A DNA stretch of 64,000 bases from CAYHPY01 sp964358485 (lineage in GTDB: Bacteria; Elusimicrobiota; Elusimicrobia; UBA1565; UBA9628), in contig CAYHPY010000002.1 in NCBI GenBank assembly GCA_964358485.1, forward strand, positions 62,001-126,000, read 5' to 3'. A program made the position numbers and the translations under genes. Positions 16,186 to 36,760 of this stretch are shown in pieces. How positions within the stretch are numbered: the first letter of the stretch is position 1; each line of letters starts with the position of its first letter. The notes beneath the pieces are model-generated. The model was not told the DNA's origin and did not search any database. It saw nothing but the letters and a program-made list of their open reading frames with translations.

Positions 16186-19100
16186 ATGATCAAGATCATT
16201 CATGCCGTCTGGCTCGCCGATCCCGCTGAAAAGGGGCTGATGATTTGGGCCGAGGGCTCGGAGTTGCGGCTTAAAGCCGGACGCCGATCCCGGGCTCTTC
16301 ATCCATTTGCCCTGACATCTGATGAATTGAAACGATGCCTGCCGGGCCTGGATGGATCGAAGACCTCCAGACGCTTGGTCCTGCCGGGACGCGGGAAGCT
16401 TCCGCTGGCTTCCCATCCGATTCTCCAAGAAGCGCTTGGGACGCCGCAGGCCTCGGACTCGGCGTACTTGGCCTGGGATGTGAATGGAGTTGTAGTCGCG
16501 CCCGGCCGCGCCCTGTCGTGGCTTCTTCAACTGCCGGCCGCGGAGGAACTGCGTTCCCAGGGGATCATTCCGTCCGATAGCCTGCGTTTCTGGCAGGCGG
16601 CGGGTCGCTTGGCCTGGGAAATCCTTGCGAGCGAGCATTTTCTGCCGGCGATCCTTCTCGCAAGCCGCAGTGGGGCAAAAGTCGGAAGCGCCCAGGCGAT
16701 CTGGCAGCCTGCTTTGGATGCGCCGGCCGTCGCCGAGAAAATGCGCAGGCTCGAAGAGGCTCTTCCTCCTGTTTGCCTTTCTTTCGCCCTGGACGCCGGA
16801 ACTGGCCGGGCCGAGACATCAGCCAAAGCGGTCCTGCACGATTTTCTGGGCGGGGTGGTGGACGCGGAAATCCGCAACGCGGCGGACGGCTCGTTTTCAG
16901 GATTCAAGCGCGTCTCGCATGACTACTGGCTTGCGGCCCTCGCCTTGCCGCGTCCGGAGTTCGAGACGACTTCAAAGGAAATGGCCGGAGAGATCGCGGA
17001 AGCGCTTGCCAATTGGAAGTCGCGCCTGGAGCCGGTCTGCGGACAGGGGCTGCGCGCCTGCCTGAGGCTCGTTGAGCCCGGTGAAAACGGGCGCCAGTGG
17101 ATGTTGGAGTACCTCCTCCAAGCCTCGGCGGACCCAAGCCTCTTGACGGGGGCCAAGAACATCTGGACCGGGGCGGGTCCGGCGCGAAAGCTCGCCGCTT
17201 TGAGCGGCGCGCATCCCGAGGAGAGGCTTCTTTCCGCCTTGAGCCTTGCGGGCCGAGTCTTCCCGCCCATCGAGGCAAGCCTCAGGCGAAGCAACCCCGA
17301 TCATGTCCTCCTGGACAGCAATCAAGCCTATCAGTTCTTAAGGGAAGCGGCTCCGGTGCTTTCCGACTCCGGCTTCGGCGTATTCCTGCCGCCGTGGTGG
17401 AAGGCCAAGGACGCGCCGCGCCTGAACGTGCAGCTGCGCCTCAAGCCGAAGGACGCCGGGGAAGGGCAGGGCACCGATTCTTGGCTCGAATTCGATTGGC
17501 GGGCGGCCATGGGCGGGCAGGTTCTCAGCCGGGAGGAACTCGAAGAACTGGCCCGCATGAAGGTTCCTCTGGTCCAGGTTCGTGGGCAATGGGTGGAGGT
17601 GGACCAAGAGGCGCTCGCCAAGGCGATCAGCTTCTGGGACCGTCAGAAAAGCCGGGGACTCACCTTGGGCGAGGTCTTCAAGCGGCTTAGAGAAGGAGTC
17701 GCGCAGTCGGGACTTGGCGTTTCCGATATTCAGGCTGAAGGCTGGCTCAAACATCTTCTTGATGGAAGTTCGGACAAGGCGGCCTTTAATGTTATAACGC
17801 CGCCCGCCGGTTTGCAGGGGACATTGAGGCATTACCAAGAACGCGGATACTCTTGGCTTTCCTTTTTGAAAACCTACGGCTTCGGCGCGTGCCTGGCCGA
17901 CGACATGGGTTTGGGCAAAACGGTGCAGTCCTTGGCTCTCATCTTGCGCGAGAAAGAAGAAGGCAGGCTCAAGGCGCCCGTGCTCTTGATTTGTCCGACC
18001 TCGGTCGTCGGCAACTGGGTCAAGGAGGCGCAGCGTTTCGCGCCCGAGCTCAAGGCGATCGTGCACCACGGAGCGCAGCGCAAGAAATCGGCCGCCTCTT
18101 TCCGCCGCCAGGTCAAGGGCAAGGAAGTCGTCGTCAGCACCTACGCGCTGGTCAGGCGCGATGATAAGCTCCTGCGCGCAGTCGAGTGGGCCGGCATATT
18201 CTTGGACGAGGCGCAGAATATCAAGAACCCGCAGGCCAAGCAGAGCCAGGCGGTGCGGGGGCTCAAGGCCGGCTTCCGGGTAGCCCTCACCGGGACTCCC
18301 GTCGAAAACCGCCTCTCGGAGCTTTGGTCCATCATGGAGTTCTTGAACCCCGGCTATCTGGGCGGCTCGGACGATTTCCACAACCGCTTCGCCGTGCCCA
18401 TCGAGCGTTTCCAAGACGAGCGCGCGGCATCGGTTCTCAAGCGCTTGGCGCAGCCCTTCATCCTGAGGAGGCTCAAGTCCGATCCCAAGATCGCGCCCGA
18501 TCTTCCCGAGAAAATGGAGATGAAGGTATTCTGCACCTTGACCCAGGAGCAGGCCACGCTTTATCGCGCCGTGGTCAAGGACATGTTGGAGCAGATCGAG
18601 AAGGCCGATGGCATGGAGCGGCGCGGGCTGGTCCTTGCCGCGCTCACCAAGCTCAAGCAGGTCGCCAATCATCCGGCGCATTTCCTGAAAGACTCAAGCG
18701 CCTTGCCGGGCCGATCCGGCAAGCTTGAGCGGTTGACCGAGATGCTGGAGGAGGCCCTGAGCGCCGGAGACTCGGCCCTGATCTTCACGCAATACACCGA
18801 GATGGGCGAGCTCTTGAAGCGTCATTTGCAGACCGCGTTGGTCGAGGAAGTCTTATTTCTACACGGCGGCGTTCCCAAGGATGCCCGGGACCGCATGGTC
18901 GAGCGTTTCCAGGAGGGCCAAGCCCGGATATTCCTGCTCTCTCTAAAGGCCGGAGGCACCGGCCTCAACCTTACGCGCGCCAATCATGTCTTCCACTATG
19001 ATCGCTGGTGGAATCCGGCCGTGGAGAACCAGGCGACCGACCGCGCATTTCGCATCGGGCAGACCAAGAAGGTGCAGGTCCACAAGTTCATCTGCGCGGG

Positions 19101-19257
19101 AACCATGGAGGAGAAGATCGATCGGATGATCGAATCGAAAAAGGCCCTGGCGGAAAAGGTGCTCGGGGCCGGCGAAGCGTGGCTTGCGGAGCTTTCCAAC
19201 TCCCAGCTGCGCGACCTCTTCGAGCTTCGCGAGGAAGTCGTGGGAAGCGAGTCATGA
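16186..19257 (+). CDS. SNF2/SWI2-family DNA-dependent ATPase
   Basis: A 1023-residue protein. The N-terminal 500 or so residues are the variable region typical of bacterial SNF2 proteins that pair with SWIM proteins. The ATPase core starts with GTLRHYQERGYSWLSFLKTYGFGACLADDMGLGKTVQS (Walker A at about residue 576), then LDEAQNIKN (motif II, about 673), LTGTPVENRLSELWSIMEFLNPGYLG (motif III), and the C-terminal helicase lobe with AGGTGLNLTRANHVFHYDRWWNPAVENQATDRAFRIGQ (motifs V-VI, about 930-955). It translocates on duplex DNA and remodels bound proteins. It starts four bases after the YhcG gene and overlaps the SWIM gene by four, so all three are one transcript. Confidence 0.93.
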   Translation: MIKIIHAVWLADPAEKGLMIWAEGSELRLKAGRRSRALHPFALTSDELKRCLPGLDGSKTSRRLVLPGRGKLPLASHPILQEALGTPQASDSAYLAWDVNGVVVAPGRALSWLLQLPAAEELRSQGIIPSDSLRFWQAAGRLAWEILASEHFLPAILLASRSGAKVGSAQAIWQPALDAPAVAEKMRRLEEALPPVCLSFALDAGTGRAETSAKAVLHDFLGGVVDAEIRNAADGSFSGFKRVSHDYWLAALALPRPEFETTSKEMAGEIAEALANWKSRLEPVCGQGLRACLRLVEPGENGRQWMLEYLLQASADPSLLTGAKNIWTGAGPARKLAALSGAHPEERLLSALSLAGRVFPPIEASLRRSNPDHVLLDSNQAYQFLREAAPVLSDSGFGVFLPPWWKAKDAPRLNVQLRLKPKDAGEGQGTDSWLEFDWRAAMGGQVLSREELEELARMKVPLVQVRGQWVEVDQEALAKAISFWDRQKSRGLTLGEVFKRLREGVAQSGLGVSDIQAEGWLKHLLDGSSDKAAFNVITPPAGLQGTLRHYQERGYSWLSFLKTYGFGACLADDMGLGKTVQSLALILREKEEGRLKAPVLLICPTSVVGNWVKEAQRFAPELKAIVHHGAQRKKSAASFRRQVKGKEVVVSTYALVRRDDKLLRAVEWAGIFLDEAQNIKNPQAKQSQAVRGLKAGFRVALTGTPVENRLSELWSIMEFLNPGYLGGSDDFHNRFAVPIERFQDERAASVLKRLAQPFILRRLKSDPKIAPDLPEKMEMKVFCTLTQEQATLYRAVVKDMLEQIEKADGMERRGLVLAALTKLKQVANHPAHFLKDSSALPGRSGKLERLTEMLEEALSAGDSALIFTQYTEMGELLKRHLQTALVEEVLFLHGGVPKDARDRMVERFQEGQARIFLLSLKAGGTGLNLTRANHVFHYDRWWNPAVENQATDRAFRIGQTKKVQVHKFICAGTMEEKIDRMIESKKALAEKVLGAGEAWLAELSNSQLRDLFELREEVVGSES

Positions 19258-20198
19258 GCTGGTATAACCGACCCTATTATCCCGCATCGAGCCCACGCAA
19301 GGTGTCGGGAGGGCTGAAGCTCCGTTCCAAGCGCGGCGCGGTGGCGGACACGTGGTGGGGCCAGCGCTGGACCCAGGCGCTGGAGTCCTTCGGCTGGCAT
19401 ACGCGCTTGGAACGCGGCCGCCGCTACGCGCGGGCGGGCCAAGTCGCTTCGATCAAGATCGAGCCCGGCAAAGTCCTCGCCCGAGTGCAGGGCTCGCGGC
19501 CGAAACCCTATGACGTGACCATCGCGCTTCACCCGCTCTCGCGCAAGGACTGGAGCCGCGTGGCGGACGCCATCGCCCGGCAGGCTCTCTATACGGCCAA
19601 GCTTCTGTCGGGCGAGATGCCGCACGAGATCGAGAAGGCCTTTTCCGAAGCGAAGCTCGCGCTGTTTCCCAAGTCCAAGCATGATCTTTCCACCGATTGC
19701 TCCTGCCCGGACTGGGAGAATCCCTGCAAGCACATCGCGGCGGCGTATTACATCCTGGCGCAGGAATTCGACCGCGATCCCTTCCTGGTGTTCAAGCTGC
19801 GCGGCATATCCCGCGACGAGCTCTTGAGCGAGATCCGTTCCCGACGACGCGATCAGCCTCTGCCTCGCGATCCGGATGAGTGGGTAGCGTCCAGGCCCGG
19901 CGCAGGGCGATCCCGCCCAACTCCGCCGACCGCTCTCCAACGGACCGATCTCTCCAAGTGTCGGGACGGCTTCTTTCAGCTCGCTAAGGACCTGCCCGCG
20001 GGATTGGGGCCCGCGACCGACTTGCTTGAGCGTCTGCCGAGGCCCGGCGGCAAAATACGAGAAATGGGAACGCCGCCCTTCTGGAGGGGCGAGATTGCCT
20101 TCGAGGCGACCTTGAGGCGATACTACGAGTCGATCCGCGATCACGCCCTGGCCCTGGCGCAGGGAGCGGGTGAACGGAAAGACCGAAAGGCCATCTAA
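19254..20198 (+). CDS. SWIM zinc-finger protein, partner of the SNF2 ATPase
   Basis: A 314-residue protein beginning at an ATG that overlaps the SNF2 stop. The SWIM motif CSCPDWENPCKHIAAAYYIL lies near residues 149-168 (C-x-C-x6-C-x-H), in the usual position for the short SWIM proteins found next to bacterial SNF2 genes. The N-terminal part (WWGQRWTQALESFG, RGRRYARAGQV) is the conserved pre-SWIM region. The C-terminal 100 residues are basic and Pro/Arg-rich. It is predicted to bind DNA or protein and to direct the ATPase. The longer frame from 19008 overlaps the SNF2 helicase motifs and is rejected. Confidence 0.9.
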   Translation: MSWYNRPYYPASSPRKVSGGLKLRSKRGAVADTWWGQRWTQALESFGWHTRLERGRRYARAGQVASIKIEPGKVLARVQGSRPKPYDVTIALHPLSRKDWSRVADAIARQALYTAKLLSGEMPHEIEKAFSEAKLALFPKSKHDLSTDCSCPDWENPCKHIAAAYYILAQEFDRDPFLVFKLRGISRDELLSEIRSRRRDQPLPRDPDEWVASRPGAGRSRPTPPTALQRTDLSKCRDGFFQLAKDLPAGLGPATDLLERLPRPGGKIREMGTPPFWRGEIAFEATLRRYYESIRDHALALAQGAGERKDRKAI

Positions 20199-20357
20199 GC
20201 GAGCAAGCGCTTCTGACCTTTTCGCCCATTGACGATTCGGAAAGGAATCTCAAACAAAAGAGGCCAGGAGTTTTGACAAGCGTCGGACTCGGGCAGCTGG
20301 ATTTCCAGTTTCAAAGCAGCGGACGGAACCGGGCCCTCCTCGCGGAGAGCCCGCGTA

Positions 20358-20417
20358 TTTCACCCCCAGTAGAAACTCCGGGGTTGAAATGAGGTTGCCG
20401 CTCCTCCGGAGCGGCAA
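20358..20417. terminator. Two hairpins between convergent genes
   Basis: Arms 20358-20367/20380-20389 (one mismatch) and 20395-20404/20408-20417 (perfect, three-base loop) lie in the gap between the plus-strand SWIM gene and the minus-strand gene ending at 20420. Neither has a long T-tract, so termination is a guess from position. The rest of the 221-base gap shows no gene. Confidence 0.4.
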
Positions 20418-20419
20418 GG

Positions 20420-21958
20420 TCAGGCCAGGCCGAACCGGTGGGTCGTGGATCCGCCGCCGTCCTTGAAACCGGCCGCTTCCAGCTCGGCGGCGAGTTCTCC
20501 GGGGGCGAAGCGGTGGAAGAGCCCGAGAGCCCGATCGGAGACTTTCATCCAGGCGTCCCCTTTCTCGAAAAGATAGCCGCCCAGGAGGCGGGAAAGAAGC
20601 CTCCGGGTCCGCCAGGAAAACCAGAATGCGGCCCCTTCCTGGGAAGAATCCCGTCCGTAACCGGAAATGATCAGCACCCCGCCGGGCCGAAGCAGGCGTT
20701 TTATTTTTCCGAGAATCTCCAAGCGAACGGATTTTCCGAGGAAGCAGGAGTAAAGGGTGCGCGTTAAATAAACGGCGTCAAAGGAACCCGGAGGCGCCTC
20801 AAAGGAGGCCGCGTCGGCGACCGAGAATGTCGCCCGGAGGCCGGCCTTGGCCGCCGTTTCCCGGGCGGCTTCGATCATTTCCGGGGAGGGATCGATTCCG
20901 ACCACAGTGAAGCCGGATTTCTCGAAAAGAAAAGCCTCGCGTCCCGTCCCGCAGCCGACGTCAAGCAGTTTGCCCCGGGAACCCAGCGGTTCCCGGAGAA
21001 GGTCCTTTTCCCAGGGTTCCCATGCCGGGTCCTCGGCGGAAAGTTCGGAAACCGCCTCCGGGCGCTCGTAAACTTCCCGAAACACCCGACCCGCCTCCTC
21101 GGCGTCCATGCCGTGCAGGAGAGGATTGAATCTTCCCAGCCGGGACAAGGCGGCCCGGCCGAGGGCCCCCGCCCCCGCCGCCAGCATCCCCAGCGGCCGC
21201 AGGACGGCCCAAAGCCCGGGGTGGCCGTCATAACGGGCTTGGAGAAAATCCCTATCGGGGAAAAGGGTCTTGGCCGCGAGCTTGAGCCGGAAGGCCCCGC
21301 CGCGCGTGAAAAGCAGCCGTAGGGCCACGCCTTTCAGGGGATAAGGTGTTTCCTCGATGGCCCGCTCCCGCCAGGTCCGGGGGCCAGGGGCCCAAAGAGA
21401 GAGTCCGGCTTGGCGTTGGTACCAATCGACGGCGGGAAGAAGGCCCAGGCGGGCTGCCTCGGAGCGGACGCGGGCGAGGTCGACTCCTCCGCGGGACAAG
21501 AGGCCCCGCACGTCCTCGGCCCATTTTGGTTCGAGGCAGGTGTGGTGGAGGGATGAATGACTAAGGATAAAGAGAAGATGGTCCTCGGGGTGGGGAAGCA
21601 GGATTTTGCCGTCTCCAACGGAATGGGGGGAACATCTCCGGAAAAAGGATTCCAGTTCGGAAGGGGTCAAATACCAAATGTCCGTGTGAAGATCAAAAAC
21701 AACGCCGTCTCGGACGAAATCTTGAGGGGAAGAGGGGCGCTTGCGGAAACCGAGTCGGAAAAGAACGGAAACGATCGAGGCTTGCTCGTCCTTTCGGACG
21801 AGCAAGTCGAGATCATCCATCTCCCTTGTTTTGATGTCGGCCGTGCCGTCGGCGATCAAGGCGCCGCCCTTGAGGAGGATGAGGTCTTTTCCGGGCAGGG
21901 CCAGGGCCAGCTCCTCGGCGGCCTTGAGCAGGCCGAGGTTGGCGGCCAGGGCCCTCAC
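20420..21958 (-). CDS. Nucleotidyltransferase (NTP_transf_5-like) fused to a SAM methyltransferase
   Basis: A 512-residue two-domain protein. The start is the GTG at 21958 overlapping the previous TGA. The N-terminal domain has LILLKGGALIADGTADIKTREMDDLDLLVR (about residues 26-54), the KG..L and D-x-D metal-binding pattern of the NTP_transf_5 family (PF14907), then FDLHTDIWYL and LFILSHSSLHHTCLEPKW. The C-terminal domain (from about residue 325) is a class I methyltransferase: LLDVGCGTGREAFLFEKSGF, VVGIDPSPEMIEAAR, LLRPGGVLIISGYG. NTP_transf_5 proteins often occur with PqqD, HPr-kinase-like and S26 genes, which this window has about 17 kb away. Substrate unknown. It is the last gene of the surface operon. 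Confidence 0.85.
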   Translation of the reverse strand: MRALAANLGLLKAAEELALALPGKDLILLKGGALIADGTADIKTREMDDLDLLVRKDEQASIVSVLFRLGFRKRPSSPQDFVRDGVVFDLHTDIWYLTPSELESFFRRCSPHSVGDGKILLPHPEDHLLFILSHSSLHHTCLEPKWAEDVRGLLSRGGVDLARVRSEAARLGLLPAVDWYQRQAGLSLWAPGPRTWRERAIEETPYPLKGVALRLLFTRGGAFRLKLAAKTLFPDRDFLQARYDGHPGLWAVLRPLGMLAAGAGALGRAALSRLGRFNPLLHGMDAEEAGRVFREVYERPEAVSELSAEDPAWEPWEKDLLREPLGSRGKLLDVGCGTGREAFLFEKSGFTVVGIDPSPEMIEAARETAAKAGLRATFSVADAASFEAPPGSFDAVYLTRTLYSCFLGKSVRLEILGKIKRLLRPGGVLIISGYGRDSSQEGAAFWFSWRTRRLLSRLLGGYLFEKGDAWMKVSDRALGLFHRFAPGELAAELEAAGFKDGGGSTTHRFGLA

Positions 21959-23502
21959 GGGGCGGGGAGGACGGCGATCATGCCCGGGAGGCGGTCGGTC
22001 GAAAGCTTCAAGACGGTTTCTCCGTCCGAGGTCACGGCCGTGGCTTCCAACGCCCGCCAATCATTGCCGAAACGGCCCATGAAGGAGGGCGCGGGATCGG
22101 AGGCGCGGAACTTGAAGGCGACGGCGCGCACGATCGGCGTGATGTTGAGCCGGAGGTAGTAGACCTTCGCGGCCCGGCCGAAGGAAAGCGGTTTCTCCGG
22201 ACGGTCCTCGGCCACCTCCACCGCCAGTTTCTTGGCGGAGGGCAAGGTGACCCGGAACTCGACGGCGCGCATGTCCATGTCGGCCCGAGGAGCCTTGGCT
22301 TCGACTTGGAAATCGGTTCCCCGGCCGGTGACCGTGCGGGCGTCGGCTTGGACCGCGTAGCGGGTGAATTCCAGGACCGGGCCGGGTTCTTCGGGGGGAG
22401 GGAGGGGGAGGGAGGGCAAGGGAGGGGGAGGGGAAACGGCTACAACGGCAACGGGAGAGGGAACGGAATTAACGGGAACGGAATCTAGGGCCGGCGGGGT
22501 GGAGGGAGAAGGGTTGGCCTGGACCCCCCCGACAAAACGACGCCCAAGTCTCCAGGCCAACGAAATCCGATGTGAGTTGCCGAGCTCCCCGAACGGGGCC
22601 ACCGCGTAGTCGATGGAAAAGCCCTTGTAGACAAATCCCAGGCCGGTGCGAAAGCCCGACAACGCGCCCAGGGGATTGCCGTACCAACGATAACGATAAC
22701 CCGCGCGCCAGAAGATGTTCTCGGTGATCCCGACCTCGCCGCCCCAGGCGAATATGGGGAAGTCGTCGCGGACCACGGACGCGTCCATGGCCAGCGTCGC
22801 CCGCAGGGGCTTGACCCGATAGGCCGCCCCGACCCGGCCGGTCAGCGGCAGGGGGTAATAGCTTTGGCGCAGGGTGATGCCGGGGCCCAGGTTGTGAAGC
22901 GCGGCTCCGAGCGAAAGGTTGGGGATGACCTCGTCGCGCCGCCAACCCAGGTCGAGGGCGCCGGTGTTGCCGGAGACGTTGTCGATGGTCTGCCGGATCC
23001 AGCGGACGGTCGCCCCGACGTCTCCGCCGGAGGTCCGCATGGCGTAGGAGGCCCCCACGGCCGAGTCGGTGGCGCCGAAAGTCCCTTCGGGGCTGGTGAT
23101 CTGACCCAGGGCCAGGCCGCCCTCGGAGGCGCCCGACCGGCGCTCCAGGTCCGCCGGAACGTTGAGGATGATGAGGCTCAGGCCCCAGGCCCGGGCGCCC
23201 GGGCGCGGCTGGATGAAGCCGGCGAACTCGTGGTTGATTCCCTCGTAGGCTTCCTGATGCGTCGCGCCGACCGTCGCCCGCTCCAGCCCGGCCATCCCGG
23301 CGGGGTTCCAGTAGAGAGCGTTGAGGTCGTCGGCGACGGCCGTGAAGGCCTCGCCCATGGCGACCGGCCGGGCTCCGACCGGGATCTTTAGAAAGGCGGC
23401 GGAACTCGTGCCGGCCTTGGGGTGGATCTTTTCGGCGGATGCGTCGCCGCGCGCCAACCCCAGGAGGGCCGCCAAAGCCAGCGTCGAATAAAGTTTTCTC
23501 AT
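21955..23502 (-). CDS. PorV/PorQ-family outer-membrane beta-barrel protein with a Pro-rich linker and C-terminal domain
   Basis: A 515-residue protein. A signal peptide (YSTLALAALLGLARGDASA) is followed by the PorV/UPF0164 signature: AGTSSAAFLKIPVGARPVAMGEAFTAVADDLNALYWNPAGMAGL, the typical start of these barrels, then about 14 amphipathic strands to SHRISLAWRLGRRF near residue 335. A Pro/Val/Ser-rich linker (residues about 340-385) leads to a beta domain of about 125 residues that normal PorV proteins (about 350-400 residues) lack. It probably forms an outer-membrane barrel for surface attachment or secretion of the large neighbours. One base separates it from the upstream gene. Confidence 0.88.
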   Translation of the reverse strand: MRKLYSTLALAALLGLARGDASAEKIHPKAGTSSAAFLKIPVGARPVAMGEAFTAVADDLNALYWNPAGMAGLERATVGATHQEAYEGINHEFAGFIQPRPGARAWGLSLIILNVPADLERRSGASEGGLALGQITSPEGTFGATDSAVGASYAMRTSGGDVGATVRWIRQTIDNVSGNTGALDLGWRRDEVIPNLSLGAALHNLGPGITLRQSYYPLPLTGRVGAAYRVKPLRATLAMDASVVRDDFPIFAWGGEVGITENIFWRAGYRYRWYGNPLGALSGFRTGLGFVYKGFSIDYAVAPFGELGNSHRISLAWRLGRRFVGGVQANPSPSTPPALDSVPVNSVPSPVAVVAVSPPPPLPSLPLPPPEEPGPVLEFTRYAVQADARTVTGRGTDFQVEAKAPRADMDMRAVEFRVTLPSAKKLAVEVAEDRPEKPLSFGRAAKVYYLRLNITPIVRAVAFKFRASDPAPSFMGRFGNDWRALEATAVTSDGETVLKLSTDRLPGMIAVLPAP

Positions 23503-23503
23503 G

Positions 23504-25690
23504 TCAATGGATGATCGCCAGTTTCTTTTTCACGTTCGAGCGTCTGCCGTCGGCCGCCGTGGCTTCCAGGCGGTAGATGTAGACTCCGGAGGCCTTCCCG
23601 GAAATGTTCCAATCCACTTCTCCGATGGTGCCGCCCAGAACGGTGCGGGGCGCGCGCAGGTCGGCGACCTGGGCGCCGGAAACGTCGTAGACCCGGATGG
23701 CGACGGAGGCGGAATCTCCCAGCCGGAACTTGAAGGTGACCGTGTTGCCGGTCGCGGGGTTCGGGTAGGTGTAGACCTCCGCGGAGTCCAGCAAAGTGGA
23801 GGAGGGGGTGAATTCCATGACCCGGAAGATGGTGAAGTGGTCGACCGTGGCGGAAACTTTGCGGTTCGCCGTGTCGACCTCGGAGGTGTTGACCACGTTC
23901 CACTTGCGTTTTTCATCGTCGAACCAGAACATCCTCAGGTTCTCCTCCTTGCGGGGGGAGAAGCTCGAGTAGGGGATGCGGATGGTGACGGGCTTGAGGA
24001 ATTGGGGATGCGCCGAGGAGCCGACGGTGAACTCCCGGACGATGTCGGAGGCCAGGACCCCGTTGGGGATGCCCCCGTTGGAATAGCCCGTGAAGAGCTT
24101 GCGCACTGAAATGGTGTCGTTCTCGGAGAGCGCGCCGGCGGGAAACACCACCTCCGTCCCATCGGCCAAGGTCACCACGCAGCCGGAGGAAGCGTCCAAG
24201 GACGCCGTCTTGATCTGGGAGACGGCCACCTGGGCCTGCGCCTCGTTGAGAAGCAAGGAGACCCCCGTTTCCTGGGCGGTCAAGCGCAAAGTGTAAATGC
24301 CGTCCGGCGCGTCCCGGGCGTCCCAGACCGCCAGGGTCTGATCCCGCACCTCGGCGGAGCCGGTCGAAAGGGTGGTCCATTGGGAGGGCGAAGTTCCGCT
24401 GCCGTATTCGAGCCGGTAGGAGTCCAACGCGGGATTGAGGACCGTGCCTTTGATCGTCATCACTCCCTCGACGGTGTCGAGCAGGGGATCGGGGGAGGTG
24501 ATGGCCGCCGCGCGCGCGCCTTCGAAGCCGAAAACCTTTCCGCCCATGGTGCCGGCGTAGACCCAGCCGTTGGAAATGGCGGGTGAGCCGAGACCCTCTC
24601 CCGCGGCCATGTTCACCCGCGCGAGAATCCCGCCCGTCGCGGTCTGCACGGCGTAGAGTTCCCCGGCCGGGTTCATGACATAGGCGACGTCCTGGGCCAG
24701 GGAGGGCGGCGAGCCCATGAGAAGAGCGCTGGGCGCGCCGAGGTTCACGGACCAGCGGGTTTCCCCGGCGGAGAGGTCCATGGCGCGCAAAGAGAGCGTG
24801 GCGCAACCGGAGTTGATGATGGCCGAGGTCGTGCTCACCGCCACCGAGGCCGGGTGGTTGGTGGTCGCGCAGACGTCGTCGGAGGTCCATTGCAGCGTGC
24901 CGTTGTCGGGGTTGTAGGAGTGCGCGGTCACGTCCGCGTCTCCCGGCACGGCGAGCAGCCTGCCGTCGGAGAGGGCGGGAGTGGCCATTTGAATGCCCCC
25001 GAGGGTCTGGATCGGGTCGCTCCAGAGCGGGGTCAGGCTGGCGCTGAAGGCGTTGTAGCGGCCGTCATTGGTGGCGATATAGATCTTGCCGGCGGCCTTG
25101 TCCAAGACCGGGGAGGAGGCCGTAAATTGCGAGAGGACGACGCTGCGCTTGACCGACCCGGTCTTGGCGTCCAAAATCTTGAGGGTCTTGGAGGGAAATC
25201 CCGTCGCGTGATAGACCTCCCCGCCGTAGACGAGCGGGGAGCTCTGGTCGGTGGAGCCCGTGGTGTGGCTCCAAACCAGGATCCCGGTGGCGGCGTCCAA
25301 GCAGTACAGCTTGCCGTCCCTCCCCGCCACATAGACCCGGCCCCCGGACACGGCCGGGGTGGAGTCCACCCAGTCCCCCGTCGTGAAGCTCCAAACCTGG
25401 GCTCCGGTCGTGGCGTTCAGGGCGAAGACCTTTTTGCCCCGGGTGCCGAAGTAAACCCGGCCGTAAGCCACGACCGGCGAGGACAAAACCGCCCCGCCCG
25501 CGTCGAATTGCCACCGCAAGGTCAAGGGCGGGGCGGCCTGCTCCGTGGCGAAGGCCGCCCGGGTCTCATCCCGGCGGTAGAAGGGCCAACTTGTGGCGCT
25601 GCTCGCCTGCGGCGCCAGTAGTGCGGCGGCGAGCAGCGCCGCCAGCTGGCCTCTTTGCCGTTTGTTCCGTCCCCAAAAATTCCTTTTCAT
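23504..25690 (-). CDS. Secreted PQQ-like beta-propeller protein with FlgD-like C-terminal domain
   Basis: A 728-residue protein. A basic start and a hydrophobic segment ending APQASSA form the signal peptide. Residues about 45-375 carry repeated blades with the A-x-D-x-x-T-G-x-x-x-W pattern (ALNATTGAQVWSF, CLDAATGILVWSH, ILDAKTGSVKRS) of PQQ-binding-like/BamB-type propellers. A beta-sandwich and a ZU5-like segment (GCVVTLADGTEVVFPAGALSENDTISVRKL) follow. The last 85 residues (VYTYPNPATGNTVTFKFRLGD through GVYIYRLEATAADGR) match the FlgD-Ig/type IX sorting-domain-like fold. Likely exported and surface-bound. It starts ten bases after the giant gene, whose own C-terminus is also a propeller. 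Confidence 0.88.
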   Translation of the reverse strand: MKRNFWGRNKRQRGQLAALLAAALLAPQASSATSWPFYRRDETRAAFATEQAAPPLTLRWQFDAGGAVLSSPVVAYGRVYFGTRGKKVFALNATTGAQVWSFTTGDWVDSTPAVSGGRVYVAGRDGKLYCLDAATGILVWSHTTGSTDQSSPLVYGGEVYHATGFPSKTLKILDAKTGSVKRSVVLSQFTASSPVLDKAAGKIYIATNDGRYNAFSASLTPLWSDPIQTLGGIQMATPALSDGRLLAVPGDADVTAHSYNPDNGTLQWTSDDVCATTNHPASVAVSTTSAIINSGCATLSLRAMDLSAGETRWSVNLGAPSALLMGSPPSLAQDVAYVMNPAGELYAVQTATGGILARVNMAAGEGLGSPAISNGWVYAGTMGGKVFGFEGARAAAITSPDPLLDTVEGVMTIKGTVLNPALDSYRLEYGSGTSPSQWTTLSTGSAEVRDQTLAVWDARDAPDGIYTLRLTAQETGVSLLLNEAQAQVAVSQIKTASLDASSGCVVTLADGTEVVFPAGALSENDTISVRKLFTGYSNGGIPNGVLASDIVREFTVGSSAHPQFLKPVTIRIPYSSFSPRKEENLRMFWFDDEKRKWNVVNTSEVDTANRKVSATVDHFTIFRVMEFTPSSTLLDSAEVYTYPNPATGNTVTFKFRLGDSASVAIRVYDVSGAQVADLRAPRTVLGGTIGEVDWNISGKASGVYIYRLEATAADGRRSNVKKKLAIIH

Positions 25691-25700
25691 AAAGTAGCCG

Positions 25701-36716
<11,016 letters not shown>

Positions 36717-36760
36717 TTTTTCTCCGTCTTTTGTTTTTTCAGATATTTACTGGGACGGGA

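Noticed and set aside
23504..25690. Proof of a type IX secretion system
   Set aside because: The FlgD-like C-terminus and PorV-like neighbour are suggestive, but no core component is in the window.
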